DNA from: Calditrichota bacterium
Lineage (GTDB): Bacteria > Calditrichota > Calditrichia > RBG-13-44-9 > J075
Length of the DNA stretch: 15,781 nucleotides
Reading direction: 5' to 3'
Assembly (NCBI GenBank): GCA_003695285.1
Contig: RFIL01000398.1
Coordinates: 1-15,781 of the forward strand
Positions 1 to 8,006 of this stretch are shown piece after piece (within the stretch, counting starts at the first letter, position 1; the number at the start of each line of letters is the position of its first letter). The position numbers were made by a program, and so were the translations under genes. The notes under the pieces were generated by a model. The model saw only the letters and a list, made by a program, of their open reading frames with translations. It ran no database searches and was not told the DNA's origin.

Positions 1-1
1 A

Positions 2-238
2 GATATGCGCTGGAAAAGAGATGGTAAAAATGTGAAAAAGAATTTAATACCCTACCTGCAGAGTGGAGTATCATTGCGAGCCATCGGATTTAAATCCGGT
101 GATCAAATCTGGGTGAAAAGCCCTGGAAAACCCGGGTTCTTGGAGAAGTTAGGGCGAGTCTCAACTCTCATCGGGTTGGGCACTTCAATTTTTGCACTAT
201 ATTTTACCTACCAATATGGTGCTATCAGGAGAAGATAA
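2..238 (+). CDS. Polysaccharide export protein, SLBB domain (C-terminal fragment, Wza-like)
   Basis: The frame is open from base 2, so this is the 3' end of a gene that begins upstream. The ATG at 5 is probably an internal codon. The roughly 78 visible residues look like the end of an SLBB domain of an outer-membrane polysaccharide export protein. They contain a basic 'RWKRDGKNVKKNLIPYLQSG' strand-turn, then 'GFKSGDQIWVKS', matching the family's L-x-x-GD-x-I-x-V pattern. A hydrophobic stretch follows (about 'STLIGLGTSIFALYFTYQYG') and the protein ends in RRR. A C-terminal membrane helix after the last SLBB is a known ending for Wza-type proteins. The stop is TAA. The Wzc-type gene begins 33 bases later, the usual export/co-polymerase pairing. 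Signal peptide and export domain lie outside the window, so the family call rests on this tail and its neighbour. Confidence 0.72.
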   Translation, partial: DMRWKRDGKNVKKNLIPYLQSGVSLRAIGFKSGDQIWVKSPGKPGFLEKLGRVSTLIGLGTSIFALYFTYQYGAIRRR

Positions 239-271
239 TTAAAATGAGCAGAAAATTTATTTGAGGGTATA

Positions 272-2632
272 ATGAATATGACCAATGGACAGCCCAAAAA
301 TTTCCAAAAGACAGAAAATGTCGCTGAACAGGAGATAAAAAAATATCTCCGGATATTAAAAAAACGAAAATGGGTAATTCTCACCGTATGGTTTGTTTTG
401 TTTCTGATTTGGGAAGTATTTATTTCTTTTTTTTCCAAAGGACCATTGTATACTGCAAAAACGCTTCTTTCTTATCAGGACCCTCGTACAATGAGTGCGC
501 TGGAAGGTCGGGTTGTGAATTACAAAAGTCCGATGAATTTAATTACTTCCAACAAAGTTTTAGGTGAAGTTATTGAGGAGCTCCAGTTAAATCTTTCAAT
601 CCAGACTGGATTTATTAGCAAATCTCGATTGTTTGATTTTCTGGATGTGGATCGGAATAGTGTAGTTGGAGATTATAAACTGGTTCGAAAAGGGGAGACG
701 TTCGATTTATTATACAAGTATGAACCTCATGGCATCAAAGAATACAAACTTCTTACATTTGCCGTTGATGATACAGTTGCCGTAAATAAAATGAAATTTA
801 AACTAAATAAACCATTTGTCCTCGGCTATTCCAAAGATGAAATTGAGTTTAAAATACGTCCTTTTGAAATGGTGATCGAGTCTTTGCGAAGACTAATTCA
901 ATTTCGTTCTGAAGATAGATATGGTACCATTTTTACTATTTCGGTGAAACATTATAATCCCAATCGAGCCGCTAAAATAGCAAATACCCTTGCCAAGAAA
1001 TTTATTGATTTAAACATTAAACTGCGTCATCACAAAGGTGCTCAAAAGTTAAAGATTTTGGAAAATCAGTTGCAATTAGCTAAAAAGGAACTGGATGAAG
1101 CAAATGCCAAATTGAAAGCGTTCCGCAAGCGATATCCATGGGTCGTACTGACCCCAACGGCTGGAAGTTATGTTACATCGGTTTCAAATTATGAGGAGAA
1201 GAAGCAACAGGCCGAAATGACAGTTGCGGATATTCAGAATTATCTGAAGAATTTAAACAATAGTCAGGGACTGGATGAAAAAATCAATAACACCCGAGAG
1301 CTACTGACTTACCTCGGGGGGCAGGGTAGGCCTGTGATTCCGGAATATCTACGACGATTTAATGAATTGGAGACAGAAAGAAATACTCTACTCTCGACAT
1401 ATGCCCCATCGCATCCCCTGGTTTTAAAGAACCAGGAGGCGATTGAGGACCTAATCCAGAAAATCATAACCGAAGCTCATATATTTTTAAAAATTGTCCA
1501 GGATCAGATTGGCACTTATTCAGCTAAAATTGAGTCTGAAAAACAACGTTTAGCCGGTTTACCCACAAAAGAACTTCAATTAGCTGAATTAGTAAGAAAT
1601 CAATCTCTGAAAAGTAATTTGTATGAGGCTATCTTAGGACGGTATAATGCTGCCAAAATTGACAATGAGGTAGTGGTTAGTGATATTGTTGTTATCGACG
1701 AAGCCATTCCTCCTCCTTGGCAACCAGAAATTTATGTTCTCATAAAACAATCTTTGATGGGATTTTTTGTAGCACTGGCTATTGGTATTGCATTAGCGAT
1801 TGTCATCGATTTTTTTGACAAAACGGTGGATAACGCTGAAGATTTACAGCAAAAATTATATTACCCGGTGATTGGAACCATACCGGTAATCCAAAATGAT
1901 GAAAGTGTGCCTGAAAATATTGAAGAGATTAAAGGGAAGCGGGATCCCAAATTAATAACCCTGGATTATTCTCCGACTTTGGAGTCGGAATCCTATCGAG
2001 ATTTACGGACGAAGATATTGTTTATGAATCAAAACAAAAATTTATCTTCGTTTCTGGTTACCAGTCTTAGGCCGGGAGAAGGGAAGTCCCTTACTGCCTC
2101 AAATATTGCAATTACTATTGCGCAACAAAAAATCTCCACTCTGTTGATTGATGGCGATCTACGGCGAGGGGTTTTGCATAATGAATTTGGAAATAAGAAA
2201 AGGCCGGGATTGAGCGACTTTTTAATTTCCAAAGCAACAGTGGATCATGATAATGTTAATAAGCTTATTCAAAAAACATTCGTTCCCAATTTATACCTTA
2301 TTTCCACAGGATCTCCTATTCCGAATCCAACGGAAATGTTAGGTTCGGAACGGATGGTGAATCTGATGAATTTATTGAAATCCCGTTTTGGAATGATAAT
2401 CCTGGATACCGCACCTTTTCAAGCGAGTTCCGATTCTGCCATTCTCTCAACTCTGGTAGAGGGTACTATTGTCGTGGTCCGAGCCGGTTACACTAATGTA
2501 GATTTGTTAAACAAAAAAATAGCAGAATATCCAAACATTCAAGAAAAATTAATCGGCGTCGTACTGAATATGGTAAAAATAAATGTTAAAAAAGATGAGT
2601 ATTCTTATTCTTATTCGTATTACAATTATTGA
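272..2632 (+). CDS. wzc: Wzc-type polysaccharide co-polymerase with BY-kinase domain
   Basis: This 786-residue inner-membrane protein should control chain length and couple polymerisation to export. TM1 is at about 34-54, followed by a Wzz-type periplasmic domain with long coiled coils (about 251-290 and 370-440) and a GNVR-like stretch. A proline-rich motif (PPPWQP) precedes TM2 at about 495-515. The cytoplasmic tyrosine autokinase (about 565-775) has the oligomerisation motif E573-x2-R576-x2-R579, Walker A TSLRPGEGKS (597-606, K605), Walker A' LLIDGDLRR (624-632) and Walker B MIILDTAP (708-715, D712). The tail ends in a Tyr cluster (Y777, 779, 781, 783, 784, 786), the usual autophosphorylation site. 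Kinase and Wzz parts are fused, as in Gram-negative Wzc. GAGGG at 263-267 lies 4 bases before this ATG and 10 before the ATG at 278, so either may be the start. All catalytic motifs are present. Confidence 0.95.
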   Translation: MNMTNGQPKNFQKTENVAEQEIKKYLRILKKRKWVILTVWFVLFLIWEVFISFFSKGPLYTAKTLLSYQDPRTMSALEGRVVNYKSPMNLITSNKVLGEVIEELQLNLSIQTGFISKSRLFDFLDVDRNSVVGDYKLVRKGETFDLLYKYEPHGIKEYKLLTFAVDDTVAVNKMKFKLNKPFVLGYSKDEIEFKIRPFEMVIESLRRLIQFRSEDRYGTIFTISVKHYNPNRAAKIANTLAKKFIDLNIKLRHHKGAQKLKILENQLQLAKKELDEANAKLKAFRKRYPWVVLTPTAGSYVTSVSNYEEKKQQAEMTVADIQNYLKNLNNSQGLDEKINNTRELLTYLGGQGRPVIPEYLRRFNELETERNTLLSTYAPSHPLVLKNQEAIEDLIQKIITEAHIFLKIVQDQIGTYSAKIESEKQRLAGLPTKELQLAELVRNQSLKSNLYEAILGRYNAAKIDNEVVVSDIVVIDEAIPPPWQPEIYVLIKQSLMGFFVALAIGIALAIVIDFFDKTVDNAEDLQQKLYYPVIGTIPVIQNDESVPENIEEIKGKRDPKLITLDYSPTLESESYRDLRTKILFMNQNKNLSSFLVTSLRPGEGKSLTASNIAITIAQQKISTLLIDGDLRRGVLHNEFGNKKRPGLSDFLISKATVDHDNVNKLIQKTFVPNLYLISTGSPIPNPTEMLGSERMVNLMNLLKSRFGMIILDTAPFQASSDSAILSTLVEGTIVVVRAGYTNVDLLNKKIAEYPNIQEKLIGVVLNMVKINVKKDEYSYSYSYYNY

Positions 2633-2646
2633 TCGATTTATAAATT

Positions 2647-3675
2647 ATGATAATAGAAGAATTCGAATCACCTCCTAAAGAATGGAATAAGTTTGTTAAG
2701 AATCACCCCGAACATAAGTTATACCATCTGGCGGAGTGGAGTAAAGTTGTTTCCCAAACATTTGGTCATAAGAATACCTATTTAATAGCTAGGCAGCAGG
2801 GGGAAATTTGTGGTGTCTTACCAATAACCCGGTTTTCTTCTCTGCTTTTTGGAAAATTTGCGGTGTCACTGCCATTTATCAATTATGGGGGCGCGTTGTT
2901 GAACGAAAGAGTCTCAATCGCCCCCTTCTTTAATTATTTGGCAAATTTTCGAGAAAAACATCAACTCTCGTTTGTGGAATTACGTAATGACTCCCCCCTG
3001 GATACATACTTCCCCTGTAAAACCCATAAAGTTACCTTCTTTATGGAGTTACCGGATAATCCTGATGTATTAATGAAATCATTTAAAGCAAAGTTAAGAA
3101 GTCAAATTAAACGCCCAACAAAAGAAGGCATGTTTGCGAAAAAGGGAGGGCGGGAATTACTGGATGATTTCTATCGAGTCTTTTCCATAAATATGAAGGA
3201 GTTAGGTACACCTGTTCTACCGAAGAAGTTTTTTCGGAATATTTTCACCCACTTTTCTGCTTCCTCATTTATCGTGGTTGTTTATACCCCGGATCATAAA
3301 CCTGTAGCAGCATCATTTTTGTTGAAATACCGTGAGATAATGGAAATCCCCTGGGCTTCTTCTATTCGCGCTTTTAATCGATTTAGCCCAAACATGCTTC
3401 TGTATTGGAGTTCCTTTGAAGTTGCTATGGAAAATGAGTGTTCTATCTTTGATTTTGGGAGATGTACACCGAACAGTGGAACGTACCGTTTTAAAAAACA
3501 ATGGGGTGCAAAAGAGTCTCAATTATATTGGTATTATGTTCTCCCTGAAAATGAAGTGCTTCCGGAATTAAATCCTTCCAATCCGAAATTTGAATTGTTA
3601 ATTAAAATTTGGCAAAAACTTCCAGTCTTGATTACGAATACTGTCGGCCCTCATATCATTAAAAATATCCCCTAA
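2647..3675 (+). CDS. FemAB-like transferase, PEP-CTERM/exosortase-EPS-associated type
   Basis: This 342-residue protein has a double GNAT fold of the FemAB/Acetyltransf_6 type. It most resembles TIGR03019, a FemAB relative found in EPS loci linked to exosortase/PEP-CTERM systems. The key match is FDFGRCTPNSGTYRFKK at 268-284, then QWGA. The C-terminal tail also fits: 'IWQKLP' followed by GPHIIKNIP at 334-342 recalls the family's W-x-x-LP ... GP-x-I ending. The N-terminus 'YHLAEWSKVV' is the usual substrate-side start. Classic FemAB proteins move amino acids from aminoacyl-tRNA to peptidoglycan; the substrate of this branch is not established, so modification of an EPS sugar or lipid-linked unit is inference. 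It lies 14 bases after the Wzc stop, with no Shine-Dalgarno site visible before the ATG. The family call comes from remembered consensus, not a search. Confidence 0.85.
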   Translation: MIIEEFESPPKEWNKFVKNHPEHKLYHLAEWSKVVSQTFGHKNTYLIARQQGEICGVLPITRFSSLLFGKFAVSLPFINYGGALLNERVSIAPFFNYLANFREKHQLSFVELRNDSPLDTYFPCKTHKVTFFMELPDNPDVLMKSFKAKLRSQIKRPTKEGMFAKKGGRELLDDFYRVFSINMKELGTPVLPKKFFRNIFTHFSASSFIVVVYTPDHKPVAASFLLKYREIMEIPWASSIRAFNRFSPNMLLYWSSFEVAMENECSIFDFGRCTPNSGTYRFKKQWGAKESQLYWYYVLPENEVLPELNPSNPKFELLIKIWQKLPVLITNTVGPHIIKNIP

Positions 3676-3696
3676 ATGTTCAACCATTGACATTAT

Positions 3697-3721
3697 TTCG
3701 CCCTAAACTTTTTTGGGTGAA
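3697..3721 (+). repeat. Intergenic hairpin (inverted repeat)
   Basis: TTCGCCC (3697-3703) can pair with GGGTGAA (3715-3721) in a 7-bp stem containing one G-T pair. The 11-base loop has AAA opposite TTT that could extend the pairing. It sits 21 bases after the FemAB-like stop in the largest clear gene gap of the window (3676-3789). The sequence after it is only mildly T-rich, so it may be a weak or attenuating terminator, or an mRNA stability element. Confidence 0.35.
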
Positions 3722-3751
3722 TTGTTATTGCAAACCATACAAAGTTATAAG
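3722..3751 (+). promoter_or_regulatory. Candidate internal sigma-70-like promoter
   Basis: TTGTTA (3722-3727) and TATAAG (3746-3751) are spaced 18 bases apart, resembling -35 and -10 boxes. They lie just after a hairpin and about 40 bases before the ATP-grasp start. This would allow a second transcript beginning with the ligase gene. The DNA is AT-rich, so such matches arise by chance, and the -10 preference of this organism is unknown. Confidence 0.25.
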
Positions 3752-3772
3752 GAAAATTATTTTACAAAATTA

Positions 3773-3781
3773 AGGAAGAGG
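3773..3781 (+). promoter_or_regulatory. Shine-Dalgarno site for the ATP-grasp gene
   Basis: AGGAAGAGG is purine-rich and ends 8 bases before the ATG at 3790. It is one of the strongest ribosome binding sites in the window and supports that start. Confidence 0.7.
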
Positions 3782-3789
3782 GCTTAAAG

Positions 3790-4977
3790 ATGAATACTAC
3801 CTTTCCAGTCGTTATTGGTAATTTAATGGTTGGACGTTGTTTTACCGTCGCCAAAATACCATTCGTCGGGATTACTTCGAACAATGACAAAAGAATTACT
3901 TTTTCGCGATATTGTCGCAAAGGGTTTTCAATACCCAAACCTGATGAGGAACCAGAGGCATTTGTAAAAGCTTTAAGAGAGATTGTTCATGAAATTGGTA
4001 CCGGAAATCCGTTATTCGTTACCAACGATGCCCACTTAAAAGTAATGTTAAGGTATTGGGAAGAATTTCATCAAATGTTTAGTGGTATTTTCTTGAAAAA
4101 GGAAATGATCGAAATCTCGCTTGATAAAAGTAAATTTTTGTCATTAGCACGATCCTACAAGATGCCAATTCCCCCAACATATTATAGTGATGAGATCGAT
4201 CAGCTACAGGAAGCAGATTCCCCAATTATTGTAAAGCCTCTCTCCAGAGTAAGTTGGTTCCAGTCGAAAGTCGTTCAAGAAGTGGGAGGAGGAAAGTTTT
4301 ACAAGGTATTAAAATTTGCAACCAAAAGTGAGTTTGATTCTATTCGTTCCAGATTAAATGAAGAAGGAGTTCAATATCTTGTCCAAAAAGATATACCGGG
4401 GCCGGAATCCAACATTTTAAGCTTCCATAGTTTCTTCACTGAAAAGTCCGAACCCTTATGTGCATTTGTAGGAAGAAAAATACGGACTTATCCTGCTGAT
4501 TATGGTATGAGCACCAGTCTTAAACTGATTAAACATCCCCAGATTGTCGAGGAAAGTATTGATATTTTAAAGCGCATCCAATATGTTGGCCCCGTTAAAA
4601 TTGATTATAAATTAGATGAGGATACCGGTAAAATTTATTTGTTGGAAATCAATACCCGGTATAATATCTGGCATTACCTGGGGGCTCGTGCCGGTATAAA
4701 TATACCAGAACTCGCGTATAATTATCTTCATGGAAGAGTTCCTGAGAAACCATTGACCGAATATAGAACCGATATTCGATGGTTGAATTTTGAGAATGAC
4801 CTCCATTCTTTTTGGGAGCTCAGAAGAAAGGGTGAGATCACCTTGGGTGAATGGTTGAAATCAATCAAAGGAAGAAGGATTTATCAAACTCTTGCTTTTG
4901 ATGATCCCTTACCTGTGCTGTATGGTATATTAAAGACCACTCAGGGAATATTTCGCAGAATGCGGAGGCTGGTTTAA
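3790..4977 (+). CDS. ATP-grasp carboxylate-amine ligase-like protein
   Basis: This 395-residue protein has the ATP-grasp fold, whose members join a carboxylate to an amine or similar nucleophile through an acyl-phosphate. The N-terminal part (1-100) is a Rossmann-like pre-ATP-grasp domain. The nucleotide-binding lysine is in 'IIVKPLSR' (K149), followed by a 'GVQYLVQKDIPG' strand that contacts the adenine. The metal ligands are in 'KIDYKLDEDTG' (D272) and 'LLEINTRYN' (E286, N288). All expected ATP and Mg2+ residues are present, so it should be active. The substrate cannot be read from sequence. Relatives in polysaccharide loci are usually annotated only as carboxylate-amine ligase or D-aspartate ligase-like. 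Attaching an amino acid or other acid to a sugar is a reasonable inference given the FemAB-like and GNAT neighbours. Its TAA overlaps the ATG of the next gene by one base. Confidence 0.85.
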   Translation: MNTTFPVVIGNLMVGRCFTVAKIPFVGITSNNDKRITFSRYCRKGFSIPKPDEEPEAFVKALREIVHEIGTGNPLFVTNDAHLKVMLRYWEEFHQMFSGIFLKKEMIEISLDKSKFLSLARSYKMPIPPTYYSDEIDQLQEADSPIIVKPLSRVSWFQSKVVQEVGGGKFYKVLKFATKSEFDSIRSRLNEEGVQYLVQKDIPGPESNILSFHSFFTEKSEPLCAFVGRKIRTYPADYGMSTSLKLIKHPQIVEESIDILKRIQYVGPVKIDYKLDEDTGKIYLLEINTRYNIWHYLGARAGINIPELAYNYLHGRVPEKPLTEYRTDIRWLNFENDLHSFWELRRKGEITLGEWLKSIKGRRIYQTLAFDDPLPVLYGILKTTQGIFRRMRRLV

Positions 4978-5762
4978 TGCGATATCTTATCTTTTCGGAT
5001 GTCCACGCTAATTGGTGGGGAATGCACCATGTTCTTCGATTCGCAGATGAGAATTCGATAGATCAACTTATTTTTTTGGGTGATATTATCGGCTATAACG
5101 GATACCCTAATGAGTGTGTCGAAGCATTGCAAAAGAATAATGTCATTGCCATTCAAGGGAATCATGAAGGATTACTCTTAAAACACCTACCGCAGTCAAC
5201 CTGTAATAGTGAACGAGCGCAATATACTTTAAAAGTAACCAGAACGGTTCTCACACATACGAACTATGAATATCTTAAGTCATTACCAACCCAATTAGTA
5301 GTTAATTCTTCATTTATCATCATACATGCCAGTTTCCGAAACCTCTATGAAACAATAAATACTCCAGAAAAAGCATACTTTAATTTGAAACACTTAACTC
5401 AACAAGGGTATCATATTGCTTTTTTTGGGCATACTCACCGCGCAGGGGTGTATACTTTTCAAGAAAATAGCCAACAGGTGACATATACCCCCCTGACGAA
5501 GAATTTTACACTGGAGGAAAAGGGGTATTATTTGATCAATCCAGGTACTGCTGGAGAACCGAGAAATCAATTACCCCTTAGTTTTTTAGTCTTTGATACC
5601 AACACGTTTTCCATTGAATATTATCCCTTCGAATTATCAGAAAGTGAAGAGAAGGAATTAATGCGTCAAAATCGAGAGGTTTTCGGTGGTTTTAAAATGA
5701 GTCGAGTTCCGGCCCAGATAAAAGAAAAATTAAAAAAAATTTATTACTCATTAAGTATTTAA
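4977..5762 (+). CDS. Calcineurin-like metallophosphoesterase (YfcE/MJ0936-type)
   Basis: This 261-residue protein carries the full metal-binding set of the calcineurin-like phosphoesterases: D8 and H10 (SDVH), D36 (LGDIIG), N62 and H63 (GNHE), H117 (IIIHAS), and H152 and H154 (GHTH). The late 'INPGTAGEPRN' motif is typical of the small YfcE/MJ0936 group of phosphodiesterases. There is no signal peptide or membrane segment, so it is probably cytoplasmic. It shares one base with the ligase stop (TAATG), suggesting translational coupling and a shared pathway. Possible roles are hydrolysis of a phosphodiester or nucleotide-linked product, or removal of a phosphate that activates or protects the ligase substrate; the sequence does not decide between them. 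An N-terminal ATG at the overlap is the only sensible start, as the first motif begins at residue 7. Confidence 0.9.
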   Translation: MRYLIFSDVHANWWGMHHVLRFADENSIDQLIFLGDIIGYNGYPNECVEALQKNNVIAIQGNHEGLLLKHLPQSTCNSERAQYTLKVTRTVLTHTNYEYLKSLPTQLVVNSSFIIIHASFRNLYETINTPEKAYFNLKHLTQQGYHIAFFGHTHRAGVYTFQENSQQVTYTPLTKNFTLEEKGYYLINPGTAGEPRNQLPLSFLVFDTNTFSIEYYPFELSESEEKELMRQNREVFGGFKMSRVPAQIKEKLKKIYYSLSI

Positions 5763-5783
5763 TTTGAGATTGCTTTTTTGTAG

Positions 5784-6905
5784 ATGGAATCTGCCATAAC
5801 CTATTATAAAGTACAAGATACACAAAGTTTTGCTGCCTTAGAAAAACCCTGGAAGGCGCTTCTTGGTAAAGCTTCCAAACGATCAATTTTTTTGAGTTGG
5901 GAATGGATGTATACCTGGTGGGAGTGCTATCATCAAAAACATTCTGATTGGAAGCTCTCCATTCTTGTTTTTAAAAAAAATGAAGAAATTGTAGCGATTT
6001 TGCCTCTCTATGAAAGTACTCTGGAATATGGAATTTTTCGAATAAGGAGAGTCGGTTTTTTAGGTGATCAGATTGAATCCTCAGATTACCTTGATATTAT
6101 TACAACTGAAAAATATTACACCTATTTTAGATCTAATATCAATGAGATTCTGCATAATGAGTTTTCTCATACAGATATGATTCACTTTACCGGAATTCTT
6201 GAAGACAGTGTCATTCATGATTCATTAATGGGATGGCAGAACGGAACGGTTTTAAAACAAGAGTTTCGAATATGTCCGTATATTCCACTACCTCAATCCT
6301 TTGATGACTACCTCAAAACGCTAAGTAGTAATTTCCGCTATAATATTCGTCGCAGGACAAAAAAGATACTGAAGTTAAATGATGCGGCTTTTAATATTAT
6401 CTCAAAACCCGAGGAAGTTTCTCCAGCTATAGAAAAGGTGTTTGATCTACATTCTGTCCGAGCTCGCCAAAAATCTCTGGATACAAAATTTTTAAAGGAG
6501 ATACGTCACCAGTTTCACCAACGGTGTGCGGTACGAATGGCTCAAAATGATTGGATAAAGATATTTCTATTAAACATTGAAAAGAAAGCGATTGCTACTC
6601 TCTATTGTTTTGATTATCAGAATACATTGTATTATTTCCAAAGTGGATTTGATCCCCAATGGGATAAAATGAGTCCCGGTATGGTAATAATGGCATATGC
6701 TATTCGCTATGCAATTGAGAATAAGATGAATATTTTTGATTTCATGCGCGGAAATGAAGCATATAAGTTTAATTGGACTGATAAGTTTTATTATTTATAT
6801 GAATTATACAAACCTCTATCTTTTAAAGGAAGTTTACTGCTGAAAAGTATGGGGGTTAAACGGACAATTGCGAATTTAATCAAATCGACACCACTGATAA
6901 AGTAG
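5784..6905 (+). CDS. CelD-like GNAT acyltransferase (Acetyltransf_6)
   Basis: This 373-residue protein matches the CelD/BcsL-like GNAT group common in EPS loci. The N-terminal 'FLSWEWMYTWWECY' and 'ILVFKKNEEIVAILPLY' are the usual opening. The centre has a basic stretch 'SSNFRYNIRRRTKK' after the 'FDDYLKTL' motif. The C-terminal GNAT half ends with FDFMRGNEAYKFNW at 318-331, the family's F-DF-x-RG-x-E-x-YK-x-W signature. It probably acts in the cytoplasm, acylating a sugar nucleotide or lipid-linked sugar; donor and target are unknown. No Shine-Dalgarno site is visible before the ATG, which lies 21 bases after the phosphoesterase stop. The stop is TAG, showing that TAG is an ordinary terminator in this genome. 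It is distantly related in fold to the FemAB-like gene upstream but lacks that subfamily's GTYRFKK motif. Confidence 0.85.
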   Translation: MESAITYYKVQDTQSFAALEKPWKALLGKASKRSIFLSWEWMYTWWECYHQKHSDWKLSILVFKKNEEIVAILPLYESTLEYGIFRIRRVGFLGDQIESSDYLDIITTEKYYTYFRSNINEILHNEFSHTDMIHFTGILEDSVIHDSLMGWQNGTVLKQEFRICPYIPLPQSFDDYLKTLSSNFRYNIRRRTKKILKLNDAAFNIISKPEEVSPAIEKVFDLHSVRARQKSLDTKFLKEIRHQFHQRCAVRMAQNDWIKIFLLNIEKKAIATLYCFDYQNTLYYFQSGFDPQWDKMSPGMVIMAYAIRYAIENKMNIFDFMRGNEAYKFNWTDKFYYLYELYKPLSFKGSLLLKSMGVKRTIANLIKSTPLIK

Positions 6906-6915
6906 ACTCGGGATT

Positions 6916-7959
6916 ATGGGATATTTTGTAAGGGAAGCAGATATTCATCAAGAAAAAGATGTCCTTCTAAACCTCCTTACTGCCAATCGGGATCGAAAAA
7001 ATTATCCATATGAAAAACGCTATGATTGGTTGTATCTCAACAACCCCTATGGAGAAGCTATTGCCTGGATTATTGAGGATGATAAAAATCATACGCCGGT
7101 TGGTTTTACGGCTGTATATCCCCGTATGATGCTTGTAAATAACCAGGAAATGCTGGTGTGGAATTGTGGAGATTTTTCGATTGATCGGAGATTCCGAACT
7201 CTGGGAATCGCTTTAAAATTGAGAAAAGCAGCAAAAAATTGTGTTGAGAAAGGGGAAGTACCATTTTTATATGCCCATCCCAATGACCGGATGGTGCATA
7301 TTCATCTTAAAGCAGGTCATCAAAAAATCGCTCTTATGAAGCGATACGCTCTATTAATAAACATTGCAAAAGTGTTAAGAGACAAGCCATTCGGAGCTGG
7401 GATAAGTAAGATCATTAATCCTGTACTGAAGGGAGGGCTGAGGTTTAAAAATCGAAAATTGGGTGAGTTTGAAATACAAAGAGCTAAAGATGCGATATTC
7501 GATCATCGATACCGTGAAATTTGTGAAGAATTAAGTAAGAAATATGCGATAATTGGTCTGCGAGATGAAACATATTTAAAATGGAAGTTTTCTGATCATC
7601 CGGTTTTTAACTATTCTGTCTTCAACTATTATCAGCAGAACAAGCTCAAAGGCTATATTATCTATACAATCGAGGGAGATACGGTGTACCTGATTGAGAT
7701 TGTGGCCACTCAAGAGTTTCAAAAAGCGCTTTTATCAACTTTTATTCACACCATACTTACAGAGTATCCGGAAGTTTACTCGGTTTCCACCATTCAACAA
7801 GAATTTAACCCCGTGATACCCACCCTGCATGAGATAGGTTTTCGGTTTCGGGATGATGCAACAAGCAGCGTCATTGCGTATACAGCTAATCCTCAATTAG
7901 CAGATTTTGTATTTGATGGTAAACAATGGTTTATGAATGTAGGGGACCGGGATGCATGA
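6916..7959 (+). CDS. GNAT family N-acetyltransferase
   Basis: This 347-residue protein has a recognisable GNAT core in its first half. 'PVGFTAVYPRMM' is the early beta strand pair, and 'NCGDFSIDRRFRTLGIALKLRKAA' starting at residue 83 is motif A with an acetyl-CoA-binding R-x-x-G-x-A (R94 to A99). 'PFLYAHPNDRMVHIHLKAGHQKI' continues the fold as motif B. The second half (about 170-347) looks like a second, degenerate GNAT-like domain with the repeated strand pattern 'LKGYIIYTIEGDTVYLIEIVA'. Proteins of this shape are common in EPS loci, where they probably acetylate an amino sugar or a polymer precursor; that role here is inferred from position. The gene starts 10 bases after the preceding TAG and has only a weak GGGA near its ATG. 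It ends in TGA, 47 bases before the flippase start. Confidence 0.8.
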   Translation: MGYFVREADIHQEKDVLLNLLTANRDRKNYPYEKRYDWLYLNNPYGEAIAWIIEDDKNHTPVGFTAVYPRMMLVNNQEMLVWNCGDFSIDRRFRTLGIALKLRKAAKNCVEKGEVPFLYAHPNDRMVHIHLKAGHQKIALMKRYALLINIAKVLRDKPFGAGISKIINPVLKGGLRFKNRKLGEFEIQRAKDAIFDHRYREICEELSKKYAIIGLRDETYLKWKFSDHPVFNYSVFNYYQQNKLKGYIIYTIEGDTVYLIEIVATQEFQKALLSTFIHTILTEYPEVYSVSTIQQEFNPVIPTLHEIGFRFRDDATSSVIAYTANPQLADFVFDGKQWFMNVGDRDA

Positions 7960-7993
7960 AGCAATTTTCAGAACGGTAAATCACCAGGGTGTT

Positions 7994-7998
7994 AAGGA
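7994..7998 (+). promoter_or_regulatory. Shine-Dalgarno site deciding the wzx start
   Basis: AAGGA ends 8 bases before the ATG at 8007. It falls inside the reading frame if translation began at the GTG at 7989, so it argues for 8007 as the true start. Confidence 0.7.
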
Positions 7999-8006
7999 AT
8001 TCTGAG

